Below are positions 25,779 to 37,734 of a stretch of DNA of 64,000 bases, in pieces (the first letter of the stretch is position 1; every line of letters starts with the position of its first letter). Below the pieces are notes generated by a model. That model did no database searches, had not been told where the DNA came from, and worked only from the letters and a program-made list of their open reading frames with translations. The position numbers and the translations under genes were made by a program. Source of the DNA: Cotesia glomerata (lineage: Eukaryota; Arthropoda; Insecta; Hymenoptera; Braconidae); contig NC_058162.1 of NCBI RefSeq assembly GCF_020080835.1, forward strand, positions 26,126,758 to 26,190,757. The letters are read 5' to 3'.

Positions 25779-27430
25779 CTGAAAAAATTTATTAATTATT
25801 CGTATTTGCAATAAATATCCATGGACTTTAGACTTTTATTTTTTTACTATTTATGTATCACTTATTTAAATAATATTAATTTATTTATGGAAAATTTATC
25901 ACACCAATTTTATATCAAAAAATAAAATTTTAATGTGAGTGTAGATTTATGTGGATATATATATTTAATATTATAAGAACACGCCTTGCATTAGCAACAA
26001 CCAATTGGCACGGTTTAATAAAAAAGAAAAAAAAAAAAAGTTCGCGCAGCTTTTATTGTAAATGTCTATCAGTAATTAAATAGTTTGTAATTCACTATTT
26101 AAATATCTTCATTTATAATCAGGACAGCTGATAAATAATTACTCTGGTTTTAATTAATAAATTTAAATAAAATGAATCTAAATAAAAAAATAAATTATTT
26201 TTAATATAAAATTTAATTTAATAAAAAATTATTAAGATAATTTTATTAAAATTTAATTATAAAAAAAAATAACCAAAATAAGTTTATTAAGATTTAATCA
26301 AAAAAAAATATCAAAATAATTTTATTAAAAAAAAAAAATTATAAAAAAAATTTTATTAAAATTTAATTAAAAAAAAATTATCACAATTATTTTTAAAAAA
26401 ATTATCAAAATAATTTAAATAAGCTGAATATGAAAAAAAAATAATTAAATTTTTTATTAAAATTTAATTAAGAAAATTTTTTTTCATTAGAATTAAATTA
26501 AAAAAAAATTTTTTTTTTTAACTTTTTCATTAAAATTTAATTTAAAAAAAAATGATCAAAATAATTGAAATAAACTGAATATGAAAAAAAAATAATTAAA
26601 TTTTTTATTGAAATTTAATAAAAAAAATTTTTTTTTACAACTTTTTCATTAAAGTTTAATGAAAAAAAAATTATCAAAATAATTTTATTAAAATTTAATT
26701 TACAAAAAAATTATCAAAATAATTTAAATAAACTGAATATGAAAAAAAATAATTAAATTTAATTAGAAAAAAATTTTTTATTAAAATTTAATTAAAAAAA
26801 ATTATTTTTTTGCAATTAATAAAACTTAATTTTTAAAATTTAAATAATAAATATTAATAAATAATAAGTACATATTGTAATAATTAATAAAAAAAGACAT
26901 TAGACAGTGAAAGAGAAAATTTTAGTGTCAGTGAAGGCGCTAATGCTGTTTTTATTTTTTTATTCCACTAAATTATATATATGTGGCGTATTTATATGCA
27001 AGTATAAATGAGTTTATAAAGAGAAGGGATGTGACAAAATACCTCGTTATTCCTCGTGGCGACTTTTTATGTTTTTTTTTATATCCAACGATTTTTTTTA
27101 GATTATTGATAACAAGTCAATTATTGATACATAAGACACAGTGGCGTATTTAAATATACAAAGTATGACAAGTATATAACGATTTAAAAATTCAACAGCA
27201 CGTTAATAACTAGTAACTAGATAATAAAAAATAAAATATCAACAGACGCCGTCAATTATTAATTTACACGCAATGAGCCCTGGTTTCAGCCCGTAAGCTT
27301 TGCTCCGCGGTACACCCAGTTTCATGCTGCTACGGCGATAACATTTTATTTTATTTTAGTTTTAAATGTAAGTATTGTTTTAGAAAGACAGGAATATTCT
27401 GTCCATGGATATTTAAGTGTTAAATAATTA
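25779..27430. other. 5' region or first intron of Mondo
   Basis: Probably the intron between a non-coding first exon near 27.4 kb and the first coding exon. 26200-26830 is an A/T-only degenerate repeat built around tttattaaaatttaatt and aaataaactgaatatga. 27240-27330 is slightly GC-rich, with a short ATG frame on the - strand that does not splice in phase. Confidence 0.45.
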
Positions 27431-27532
27431 ATAACAGCTGAGTAAGGCGAACGTGCGCCTCGAGCGCAGACTGCACCCACACGACTGAAGCTACACTACC
27501 GCCAACTGGCGGGTTCTTTCAAAAGTTCTTTT

Positions 27533-27569
27533 TGCGCATGCGCAAAAAGTAACATTTTGCGCATGCGCA
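27533..27569. promoter_or_regulatory. Two NRF-1-type palindromes in a probable bidirectional promoter
   Basis: TGCGCATGCGCA occurs twice, at 27533-27544 and 27558-27569, matching the palindromic site of NRF-1 (Drosophila Ewg, YGCGCAYGCGCR). The surrounding 27430-27570 stretch is GC-rich against an AT-rich background. It lies between Mondo (-) and the Tantalus-like gene (+). On the - strand an arthropod-like initiator TCAGTC sits about 45-80 bp beyond the sites (about 27484-27489), a possible Mondo start. Confidence 0.6.
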
Positions 27570-28059
27570 GACATTTTTTTTTATTTTTAAAGTTTTCTTT
27601 TGTTTTTAAAATTAATTTTGAGTTTATAATTTATAAATTATAATTATTATTATTTATTTAAGAAAATTTTATTGTTTTATTGTTTATTTTTTTTGCAAAA
27701 GCATTTTTTATTTTGGAAAATTTAAAAAATTAATAAATAATTTTTTAGTTTATAATTTTTTGGATTTTTTAAAATTTTTAATTATTTTTTAATAATTATT
27801 AAAAATTATCTTGTAAGTAAATTTTTATATTTTTTTAAATTAGCGACAGAGGGCCTCGTTTTTCATTTCACTTTTCACTGTTTGCGTTTATCAGCGTAGA
27901 TTAGGATATTAATGTCAACAAATTATTTAACTGGCAGTTTATATTTAATAAAAACGCTACTTTAATTTAAAGAATGTAATTTTTAATTACTTATTTATTG
28001 AACTTTTAATTTATTTTTTAACTACAGAGATTTTATTAAAGGATAATTTGACTGTAATT

Positions 28060-31000
28060 ATGGCTGAGGATCAAAAAGAAAGGTTAGTTTTTATTATATT
28101 TGCATTTGTATAGTGTTTTATAACAATTATTATAAATATTATAAATATCTGATAATTTTAGATTGAAATAAAATTAGCAAACAGCTGAAAATCTTCAGAA
28201 TTTTTTTTTATTAATAAAATTATTAAAAAAAAATTCCACATGTTAAAAATTTGAAAAACTATATGTGCAATTTTTTAAAAATATTTATTGTTTGCTAATT
28301 CAATTAATAAAAAAAAAATTTTTTTTCACTGTCGGCTAATTTTAGTTTCATTAATTTTATAAAAAAGATACTTTAAAAATTTGTAGGTGTAAATTTTTTT
28401 TTATTATTTCTTAAATGTTTTTTTATTAAATAAAGTATCAGTTTTAATTTTTGAAATTAATTAATTAGTTTTATTTTTTTTAGTAAAAAAGAAATGGAAT
28501 GTGAGGAAAATTTGCCGGCAGTAGTTGCTAGTATGGAAAGCTTGAGTGTTGACGCAAGCTCAGCTCGATATTCTTTAAGGACTCGAGGTTCATCTAATCC
28601 ACCAGCACCAACTCCAGGACTTAATAGAAGGTAATTTTTGTACAATGATACTAAAATTTAGAGACATTTGACATTTGCAATTTTTTTTAAAAGATAAATT
28701 ATTGTAAATTATTAAGACTTATTTATTTGAAAAATTCAACCTTAAGAAGCTTTTAAAAATTTTAGAGTCATGTTTTTTTAAAATTAACAAATAATTAATT
28801 ACTAGATTATTTTCTTTTTTAATATTTTATTAAATAATGACTTTTGTTAAATTGCACTGTACTTTTTTAAATATTGACATTTTTATAGATTCAAGCTCAT
28901 CCCGATGATACACTCATCAAGACCTATCATTTGAGTACCCACATGCATTATTGATATATTTTTCATAAATACATATATATAATATGTATTATATAAATAT
29001 ATGAAAAATTGATGTGGGTACTCAAATAAAAAGTCTTGATGAGTGTAACATCGGTATGAGCTTATATCTTTAAAAATGTCAATCATTCACAAGATACTAT
29101 GTCATTTCTTAATTATTGACATTTTTTAAGATATAAACTCATTTCGATGTTGCTCTCATCGAGAGCTTTCATTAGAGTACCCACATGGTATTTTTAATAT
29201 ATTTTATATATATGGTATTTGGAAAATATATAAAATATATGAAAAATTGATGTGGGTACTCAAATGAAAAGTCTTGATGAGTGTAACATCGGGATGAGCT
29301 TATATCTTTAAAAATGTCAATCATTCACGATATACAATGTCATTTCTTAATTATTGACATTTTTTAAGATATAAACTCATTTTGATGTTACTCTCATCGA
29401 GAGCTTTCATTAGAGTACTCACATGCATTTTGATATATTTTTCATATATTCATATATATATAAATATATAAAATATATGAAAAATTGATGTGGGTACTCA
29501 AATGAAAGGTTTCAATAAGCAATGTCGGGATGAGGTTTATATCTTTAAAAATGTCAATAAGCCTAAGATACAAGGTAATTTCTTTATTATTGAAAATTTT
29601 AAAGATGTAAACTCATCCTGATGTTACACTCATCAAGAGCTTTCATTTGAGTACCCACATGCATTTTGATATATTTTTCATATATACATACATGTAATAT
29701 ATATAAATATATAAAATACATGAAAAATCGATGTGGCTACATAAATAAAAGGTCTTGATAAATGTAACTTTATCGGGATGAGCTTATATCTTTAAAAATG
29801 TCGATATTTCACAAGATATAATGTAATTTCTTAATTATTGACATTTTTTAAGATATAAACTCATTTTGATGTTACACTCATTGAGACCTTTTATTTAAGT
29901 ACCCACATGGTATTTTTAATATATTTTATATATATGGTATTTGTTAAATATATAAATATATAAAATATATGAAAATTGATGTGAGTACTCAAATGAAAAA
30001 AGTCTTGATGAGTGCAACATCAGGGATGAGCTTATATCTTTAAAAATGTCCAATCATTCACAGATACAATGTCATTTCTTAATTATTGACATTTTTAAGA
30101 TATAAACTCATTTCGATGTTACTCTCATCGAGAGCTTTCATTAGAGTACTCACATGCATTTTGATATATTTTTCATCTATTCATATATATATAAATATAT
30201 AAAATATATGAAAAATTGATGTGGGTACTCAAATGAAAGGTTTCAATAAGCGTAATGTCGGGATGAGTTTATATCTTTAAAAATGTCAATAGTTTACAAG
30301 ATACAAGGTAATTTCTTAATTATTGACAATTTTAAAGATATAAACTCATTTTGATGTTACACTCATTGAGACCTTTTATTTAAGTACCCACATGGTATTT
30401 TTAATATGTTTTATATATATGGTATTTGTTAAATACATGAATATATATAAATATATGAAAAATTGATGTGGGTACTCAAATAAGTCTTGATGAGTGTAAC
30501 ATCGGTATGAGCTTATATCTTTAAAAATGTCAATCATTCACAAGATACTATGTCATTTCTTAATTATTGACATTTTTTAAGATATAAACTCATTTTGATG
30601 TTACTCTCATCGAGAGCTTTCATTAGAGTACTCACATGCATTTTGATATATTTTTCATATATTCATATATATAAATATATAAAATATATGAAAAATGATG
30701 TGGGTACTCAAATGAGAAGGTTTCAATAAGCTTAATGTCGGGATGAGTTTATATCTTTAAAAATGTCAATAGTTTACAAGATACAAGGTAATTTCATTAT
30801 TATTGAAAATTTTAAAGATGTAAACTCATCCTGATGTTACACTCATCAAGAGCTTTCATTTGAGTACCCACATGCATTTTTCATATATTTTTCATATATA
30901 CATATATGTAATATATATAAATATATAAAATATATGAAAAATTGATGTGGGTACTCAAATGAAAGGTCCTGATGAGTATAACATCGGGATGAGCTTATAT

Positions 31001-32346
31001 CTTTAAAAATGTCGATATTTCACAAGATATAATGTAATTTCTTAATTATTGACATTTTTTAAGATATAAACTCATTTTGATGTTACACTCATTGAGACCT
31101 TTTATTTAAGTACCCACATGGTATTTTTAATATATTTTATATATATGGTATTTGTTAAATATATAAATATATAAAATATATGAAAAATTGATGTGGGTAC
31201 TTGAATGAAAGGTCTCGATGAGTGTAACATCGGGATGAGCTTATATCTTTAAAAATGTCAATCATTCACAAGATACAATGTCATTTCTTAATTATTGAAA
31301 TTTTTTAAGATATAAACTCATTTTGATGTTGCTCTCATCGAGAGCTTTCATTAGAGTACTCACATGCATTTTGATATATTTTTCATCTATTCATATATAT
31401 ATAAATATATAAAATATATGAAAAATTGATGTGGGTACTCAAATGAAAGGTTTCAATAAGCGTAATGTCGGGATGAGTTTATATCTTTAAAAATGTCAAT
31501 AGTTTACAAGATACAAGGTAATTTCATTAATATTTGACAATTTTAAAGATATAAACTCATTTTGATGTTACACTCATTGAGACCTTTTATTTAAGTACCC
31601 ACATGGTATTTTTAATATGTTTTATATATATGGTATTTGTTAAATACATGAATATATATAAATATATGAAAAATTGATGTGGGTACTCAAATGAAAGGTC
31701 TCGATGAGTGTAACATCAGGATGAGCTTATATCTTTAAAAATGTCAATCGTTCACAAGATACAAGGTCATTTTTTAATTATGTATCTAGAGATAGAGCAT
31801 TTTTGAATGCAGCCTAAATACTTATCATAATAAATTGATTTATTGGTGAGAATGAAATGAATTCTTGAAAAGGCATGAATTCAAATCAAGACCTTTGCAA
31901 TGACCTTAAATTTAATATAGATTTTTCATCTTAAAATTAATAATTTAATTTTTTATTGATTACAATTTACAAATTATTTTTAAAAATAAACAATTATACA
32001 TTTCAGATGCAATTCACGGCCAAAAAAACGCTCATACTCAACTTCCGAAACAGACGCCCAACGTAAAGCGTACTACTTGGATAAGAATATAAAAAACCTG
32101 ACTCACAACACCCTAGAGACCATATACGAGGAGTATGATTCGATGAGTTCAAAAAAATTCAAGCGACTCATCGACTTCACCACAAAGGCTGCTAAATTAG
32201 CTAAAGTTAACAAAAGAACCAACAAGATAAAACGGCTCTTTGGGACAAAAACTCACATGAAGAGCAAACTATCCCAAAGCTCAATACAAGCTCTCGCCAA
32301 GAAGCTCGACAGTATTTTAGCTCAGACAGCTACCGAGCCGCAGTAG
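28060..32346 (+). CDS. tant: Tantalus-like small nuclear protein with PP2A-B56 docking motif
   Basis: Three exons, 28060-28082, 28484-28630 and 32007-32346, splice in phase to 169 residues beginning MAEDQKE. An acceptor at 28019-28026 (aactacag) implies a non-coding exon upstream. The N-terminal half is Ser/Pro-rich with basic patches (SARYSLRTRGSSNPP, RPKKRS). Residues 88-98 read LTHNTLETIYE, containing LETIYE (93-98), a fit to the LxxIxE motif that binds the PP2A B56 subunit. From memory, the Tantalus domain of Drosophila Tantalus and vertebrate PRR14 carries an equivalent (F/L)ETIFE. The C-terminus is Lys/Arg-rich and predicted helical (KFKRLIDFTTKAAKLAKVNK). Tantalus proteins are nuclear or chromatin associated. 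Family assignment rests on the motif and basic context, so it is probable, not certain. The second intron (28631-32006) is filled by a 12-unit palindromic array. Confidence 0.65.
28802..31925 (-). mobile_element. Helitron-like element H10, twelve palindromic units
   Basis: Fills the second intron of the Tantalus-like gene. The 3' terminus keeps CTAG (28802) but has lost the hairpin; the 5' head (gcagcctaaatacttatcat) is cut short near 31925. Variant units containing catggtatttttaatat recur at about 29187, 29907, 30391, 31117 and 31602, giving a repeated 1.21 kb block. Confidence 0.7.
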
Positions 32347-32767
32347 TCTAAGCATTTTTATATTATTATATTGTATCTTTAATTATAGACGAAGATTTTT
32401 TTATATGATGTACACGTCATACTAAATTTAAAGCCAGAGCAATAAGTAACATTAAAAGTTTTTACCAATATTAATATTTGATAAATTTAAGGTCTTATAT
32501 TTTGTATATTTTAATATTTATTTTCATTTTAATTCGTGTGAAATTTTTGTTTAAGCTTTTTATTAAAAATATAATTTTTTTAATTTATTTCACAAAAAAT
32601 AAACTTGACTTTTATTTTTAATAAAAGCTTAATTTGAAAATTTTTTATTTAATAATTTTTAATTTTTGTATTAAATTTGTGGTCTTAATAATTCAAAAAA
32701 AAAAAAATAATTTTAATGTAATTTTAAAAAAAATTTATTAATTTATTAATTAAAAACTTTTGATTAA

Positions 32768-33498
32768 TTAAGGAAGTTCGAGCTCAACTAATGAGTCAAA
32801 ATAATGTTAAAACTTTTTTTTAATTTTAGTCTTTACAATATTTGTCAAAATTCCTTATTTTAATTTAAAATAATTTAAACAATTTAATAATTGACGATTT
32901 TTACTTATTTAATAAAGTAAAGTAATAAAATGACTTTGGTATTTATTACTTGCCGGAATAAATAAACAGATTTGGCAATAGCGCGTTTGATTATACCCAT
33001 TACAGAGACGTGGATGAGTGTGTGAGTTGAACATTTCTCTCTCTGTAACTATATTTCTATCCTTTTGTTTTTTCTCAGCTGTTGACGCGATGTTGTCAAA
33101 TCTTTATTCGACTAAATGGCTGACGATAAACAAGTTACAAACATAAAATTTGACTTTAAATATTTCAAAAATTATATCGGTAATGTATTATTATTAAATT
33201 GTTTTTATATTTTGCAATAATCCAAGTTTCTTGTGTATAGTTTTTTATCCGTTAAAGTTGGGAGGTTAATATTGAAATAAATAATTAAAGTCTCGACAAA
33301 AGTTTGTCCGCCATAAGAGCCCGTGTATAAGGAGATAAAATATGTGATTTTTAAAATTTAATATCTAACTAACTAAACGGTGAATCTTTTTCAAATTTTG
33401 CGATTAGATAAATTACATATTTGTTTATACGCATACTTAATTTCAAAGCTCAAAGTTGGAAATTACTTTTTACATTAGATTAGCTCGAACCTCTTTAA
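32768..33498 (+). mobile_element. TTAA-flanked MITE, copy B
   Basis: TTAA and GGAAGTTCGAGC begin the element; AGCTCGAACCTCT and TTAA end it. It is about 731 bp and collinear with copy C. The ORF at 33116-33220 encodes MADDKQVTNIKFDF and so on. It sits just after the Tantalus-like gene. Confidence 0.75.
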
Positions 33499-33515
33499 AT
33501 ATTTTTAAAATTCTT

Positions 33516-33860
33516 CCCTGATAGCCACGCTTTGATTAAAAGTAGTTGCATTTCAGCAGTTACAGTTAACTTGACATCAAGTTTGCCGTAAATTTTTATA
33601 GTACAATAGTTGTAAACAAATTGAATGCAATTTACAGCCCCAATTTGAATACAAGTTAACACCGAACTTTTAGTTAAATTGTACTACAATTTTACTACAA
33701 CTTGAATAAAATACTTGTACTGCAAGTCTTGACGTCAAATTGCACTGTAACTTGTAGACAACTTAAGTAAAAACGTTTGGTTTGCAACTTTTTTCATCAA
33801 GTTGGCTACAAATTTCGGCAGTAGATTGAATAAAAGTTTAAGTTAAGATGGCTATCAGGG
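33516..33860. mobile_element. Small MITE with CCCTGATAGCCA ends
   Basis: Twelve-base perfect terminal inverted repeats, CCCTGATAGCCA at 33516-33527 and TGGCTATCAGGG at 33849-33860, flanked by TT on both sides. The interior repeats words such as acaacttg and tgcaagt. It sits inside the left target duplication of the adjacent foldback element, so it inserted later. Confidence 0.65.
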
Positions 33861-33863
33861 TTC

Positions 33864-36800
33864 GGGACGGCCTCTTTTACCCAGATTCCGATTACACAGA
33901 TGGCGCTATTACCCAGATCCCTTTGACACATATCCCGATTACGCAGATTGTGATTAAACAGATTTTCTATTACACAGATTACTTATTACTCAGATAACCG
34001 ATTACACAGAAAATCTTTAACGCAGATCCCGATGACGCAGATAATTTACATTTTTAAATGATAAATGCCATAATAAAGCCAAGCACTAAAAGTGCCTGAA
34101 ATTTTTAAATTGCCGCCATCAAAACATGCCGGATGAGCATGTAATCTAGCTATTGGTTGAATTTAAGGTTCAAGGTGTGCACGGAGCGCTTTATTAAAGT
34201 ATCTACAGTGTATATGTGTAAAATCCCGCGTTGGTTGAATTTTTTATTAGATACTTGATATAATGAATCAACAAATGAATCAACAAAATTACAGGTTAAA
34301 GATTAGAGCTATATAGGTAAGTAAACATATTTATTATTTATATTAAAAGTTCGGGTTTGAAGTTTCAATATAATTCTTTCAATTACCCCAAGCGGGGATG
34401 AATCGAACCATTTGACGCGTTTGCATACATTGGTCATTTAAGGATCAACGTTGTTCATTGGCGAATTTGTGGATCGATCAGTAGAGAAGACATAATAAAT
34501 TACCATTCCAAGAAAAAAAATTAGACAAACGGTTGACCCTGAAGGCCATCCCTGCAACTTCCCGCCACTTACATACCTAGGCGCTTAAAATTGCACTAAT
34601 AATTGCTCTTCGAGCTCAAAAAAAACAACTTATGTCTTATTTTGAGCTCTCCAAGCTCAAAGAGATAGTCTTTTTATACTTTTGAGATAGAATTTAATTT
34701 CATATAACTTCACATTAATAGATTTGTTTATAGTTAAAAAGATTTGTTAATATTTAACAAATCATTTATTAGAAGCCATTTGTTAGGCCTTAACAAATAT
34801 TTCTTAGTATTTAAAAAGATTTATTAATACTTAATAAATGAATATCAGATTTATTGAATACAAACAAATCATTTTGAATACTAAGAAATATTTATTTAAC
34901 ATTAAGAAATGGTCTTTAATAAATGATTTGTTAGCTATTAACAAATATTATTTAATACAAATAAATCCTTCTATCAGTGCAGTCAATTCGTTCAAGAGAT
35001 ATCATAAACGAAAGAAAACCGAAAAGTGTTTTCTGCACATAACTTCACATAATTTCACATAATTTCACATAATTTCAATCAATTCGTTCAAGTGTTTTTT
35101 CCACATAACTTCACATAACTTTATATAATTTTGCATAAGTTCACATAACATTTCTTTTCGGATCGTTTTTGATGAGATAGTATGATTTTTAGACTTTTGA
35201 GCTCGAAGAAGCATAGAAAAGCTATCTCTCCAAGCTCGGAGAGCTCAAAATAATACATAAATCGATCCAAAAAAAATTGGGAAAACGGTTGACCCTGAAG
35301 GCCATCCCTGCAACTTCCCGCTAATTTCATACTTAGGCGCTTAAAATTGCACCAATGACGTTTTTGAGCTCTTCGAGCTCAAAAGTCTGATAGAGATTTG
35401 ATAAGACACTATTTTTTGAATTTTTAAACCACAATAACTTTTGAATGAATAAACCGATTTTTACGCGGTTAGAAGCATTCGACGCAGTTTTTTAAGCCTC
35501 ACAAAGAATCTCAAATTTTGAATTGATCGCGCTAGGAATTTTGGAGTTATTCCGAAAAAACACTTTTTTCGGTTTTCTTTCGTTCACCATATCCCTCGAA
35601 TGAATCAACCGATTTTTTCAAATGTGGTTTTTTTGGAATAACTTCTAAACGGCTTAATAGTTCAATTCCAAAAACTAATCAGCTCTTAACTTCAAAAAAC
35701 CACGTCGATCGCCAGTGCGGTCAAAATCAGTTGATTCATTCGAGAGATATGGTGAACGAAAGAAAACCGAAAAAAGTGTTTTTTCGGAATAACTCCAAAA
35801 TTCCTAGCGCGATCAATTCAAAATTTGAGATTCTTTGTGAGGCTTGAAAAACTGCGTCGAATGCTTCTAACCGCGTAAAAATCGGTTTATTCATTCAAAA
35901 GTTATTGGGGTTTAAAAATTCAAAAAATAGTGTCTTATCAAATCTCTATCAGACTTTTGAGCTCGAAGAGCTCAAAAACGTCATTGGTGCAATTTTAAGC
36001 GCCTAAGTATGAAATTAGCGGGAAGTTGCAGGGATGGCCTTCAGGGTCAACCGTTTTCCTAATTTTTTTTGGATCGATTTATGTATTATTTTGAGCTCTC
36101 CGAGCTTGGAGAGATAGCTTTTCTATGCTTCTTCGAGCTCAAAAGTCTAAAAATCATACTATCTCATCAAAAACGATCCGAAAAGAAATGTTATGTGAAC
36201 TTATGCAAAATTATATAAAGTTATGTGAAGTTATGTGGAAAAAACACTTGAACGAATTGATTGAAATTATGTGAAATTATGTGAAATTATGTGAAGTTAT
36301 GTGCAGAATACACTTTTCGGTTTTCTTTTGTTCATGATATCTCTTAAACGAATCGACTGAAATTATGTGAAATTATGTGAAATTATGTGAAGTTATGTGC
36401 AGAAAACACTTTTCGGTTTTCTTTCGTTTATGATATCTCTTGAACGAATTGACTGCACTGATAGAAGGATTTATTTGTATTAAATAATATTTGTTAATAG
36501 CTAACAAATCATTTATTAAAGACCATTTCTTAATGTTAAATAAATATTTCTTAATTTTTAAAAACGATTTGTTTGTATTCAATAAATCTGATATTCATTT
36601 ATTAAGTATTAATAAATCTTTTTAAATACTAAGAAATATTTGTTAAGGCCTAACAAATGGCTTCTAATAAATGATTTGTTAAATATTAACAAATCTTTTT
36701 AACTATAAACAAATCTATTAGTGTGAAGTTATGTGAAATTAAATTCTATGTCAAAAGTATAGAAAGACTATCTCTTTGAGCTTGGAGAGCTCAAAATAAG

Positions 36801-37575
36801 ACATAAGTTGTTTTTTTTGAGCTCGAAGAGCAAATATTAGGGCAATTTTAAGCGCCTAGGTATGTAAGTGGCGGAAGTTGCAGGGATGGCCTTCAGGGTC
36901 AACCGTTTGTCTAATTTTTTTTTTTCTTGGAATGGTAATTTATTATGTCTTCTCTAATTATCGATCCATAAATTAGTCAATAAACAACATTGATTCTTAA
37001 ATGATTAATTTATGCAAACGCGTCAAATGGTTCGATTCATCCCCGCTTGGGGGTAATTGAACTAATTATATTTAAACTTCAAACCCGAACTTTTAATATA
37101 AATAATAAATATGTTTACTTACCTATATAGCTCTAATCTTTAACCTGTAATTTTGTTGATTCATTTGTTGATTCATTATATCAAGTATCTAATAAAAAAT
37201 TCAACCAACGCGGGATTTTACACATATACACTGTAGATACTTCAATAAAGCGCTCCGTGCACACCTTTAACCTTAAATTCAACCAATAGCTAGATTACAT
37301 GCTCATCCGGCATGTTTTGATGGCGGCAATTTAAAAATTTCAGGCACTTTTAGTGCTTGGCTTTATTATGGCATTTATCATTTAAAAATTTAAATTATCT
37401 GCGTCATCGGGATCTGCGTTAAAGATTTTCTGTGTAATCGGTTATCTGAGTAATAAGTAATCTGTGTAATAGAAAATCTGTTTAATCACAATCTGCGTAA
37501 TCGGGATATGTGTCAAAGGGATCTGGGTAATAGCGCCATCTGTGTAATCGGAATCTGGGTAAAAGAGGCCGTCCC
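33864..37575. mobile_element. Large foldback transposon, arms of about 1.75 kb
   Basis: The 33864-35615 arm is the near-perfect reverse complement of 35727-37575, around a loop of about 110 bp. It starts GGGACGGCCTCTTTTACCCA and ends with its complement. The outermost 180 bp hold many spaced gattacacagat-like words; further in are tandem acataatttc repeats and an AT-rich aacaaatcatttatta block. An 8-bp AATTCTTC flanks both sides once the small MITE is removed. The ORFs at 34838-35062 and 36373-36582 are the same frame seen in both arms and are not genes. No transposase is visible. Confidence 0.8.
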
Positions 37576-37586
37576 AATTCTTCCCT

Positions 37587-37598
37587 TGCGCATGCGCA
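37587..37598. promoter_or_regulatory. NRF-1-type palindrome in the CHMP6 promoter
   Basis: The same 12-bp TGCGCATGCGCA palindrome lies 137 bp upstream of the CHMP6 start codon and only 11 bp beyond the edge of the foldback element. It is followed by a second half-like GCGCA at about 37610, so the host promoter begins immediately after the insertion. Confidence 0.55.
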
Positions 37599-37734
37599 GT
37601 TAAGTCCCTGCGCATAAGCCGCTGTCAGTCATTTATTATTATTTTGACGTGACACAAGTGAAAATTTTATTTTAATTTTGTTGTAGTGATTTAGATAAAA
37701 TAATTTAATAATTTATAAAAAAACATTTAAAAAT

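Noticed and set aside
27291..27345. Short - strand frame MKLGVPRSKAYGLKPG as the Mondo N-terminus
   Set aside because: No donor in phase 0 is available to join the first recognised coding exon, and the peptide does not resemble Mondo N-termini.
28802..31925. CRISPR-like array of regularly spaced repeats
   Set aside because: Units are about 240 bp palindromes in a eukaryotic intron with no unique spacers; they belong to the Helitron-like family.
34838..36582. Two similar small proteins (ISAVNSFKRYHKRKKTEK)
   Set aside because: They are one frame in each mirror arm of the foldback element, with no start context, domain or codon bias.
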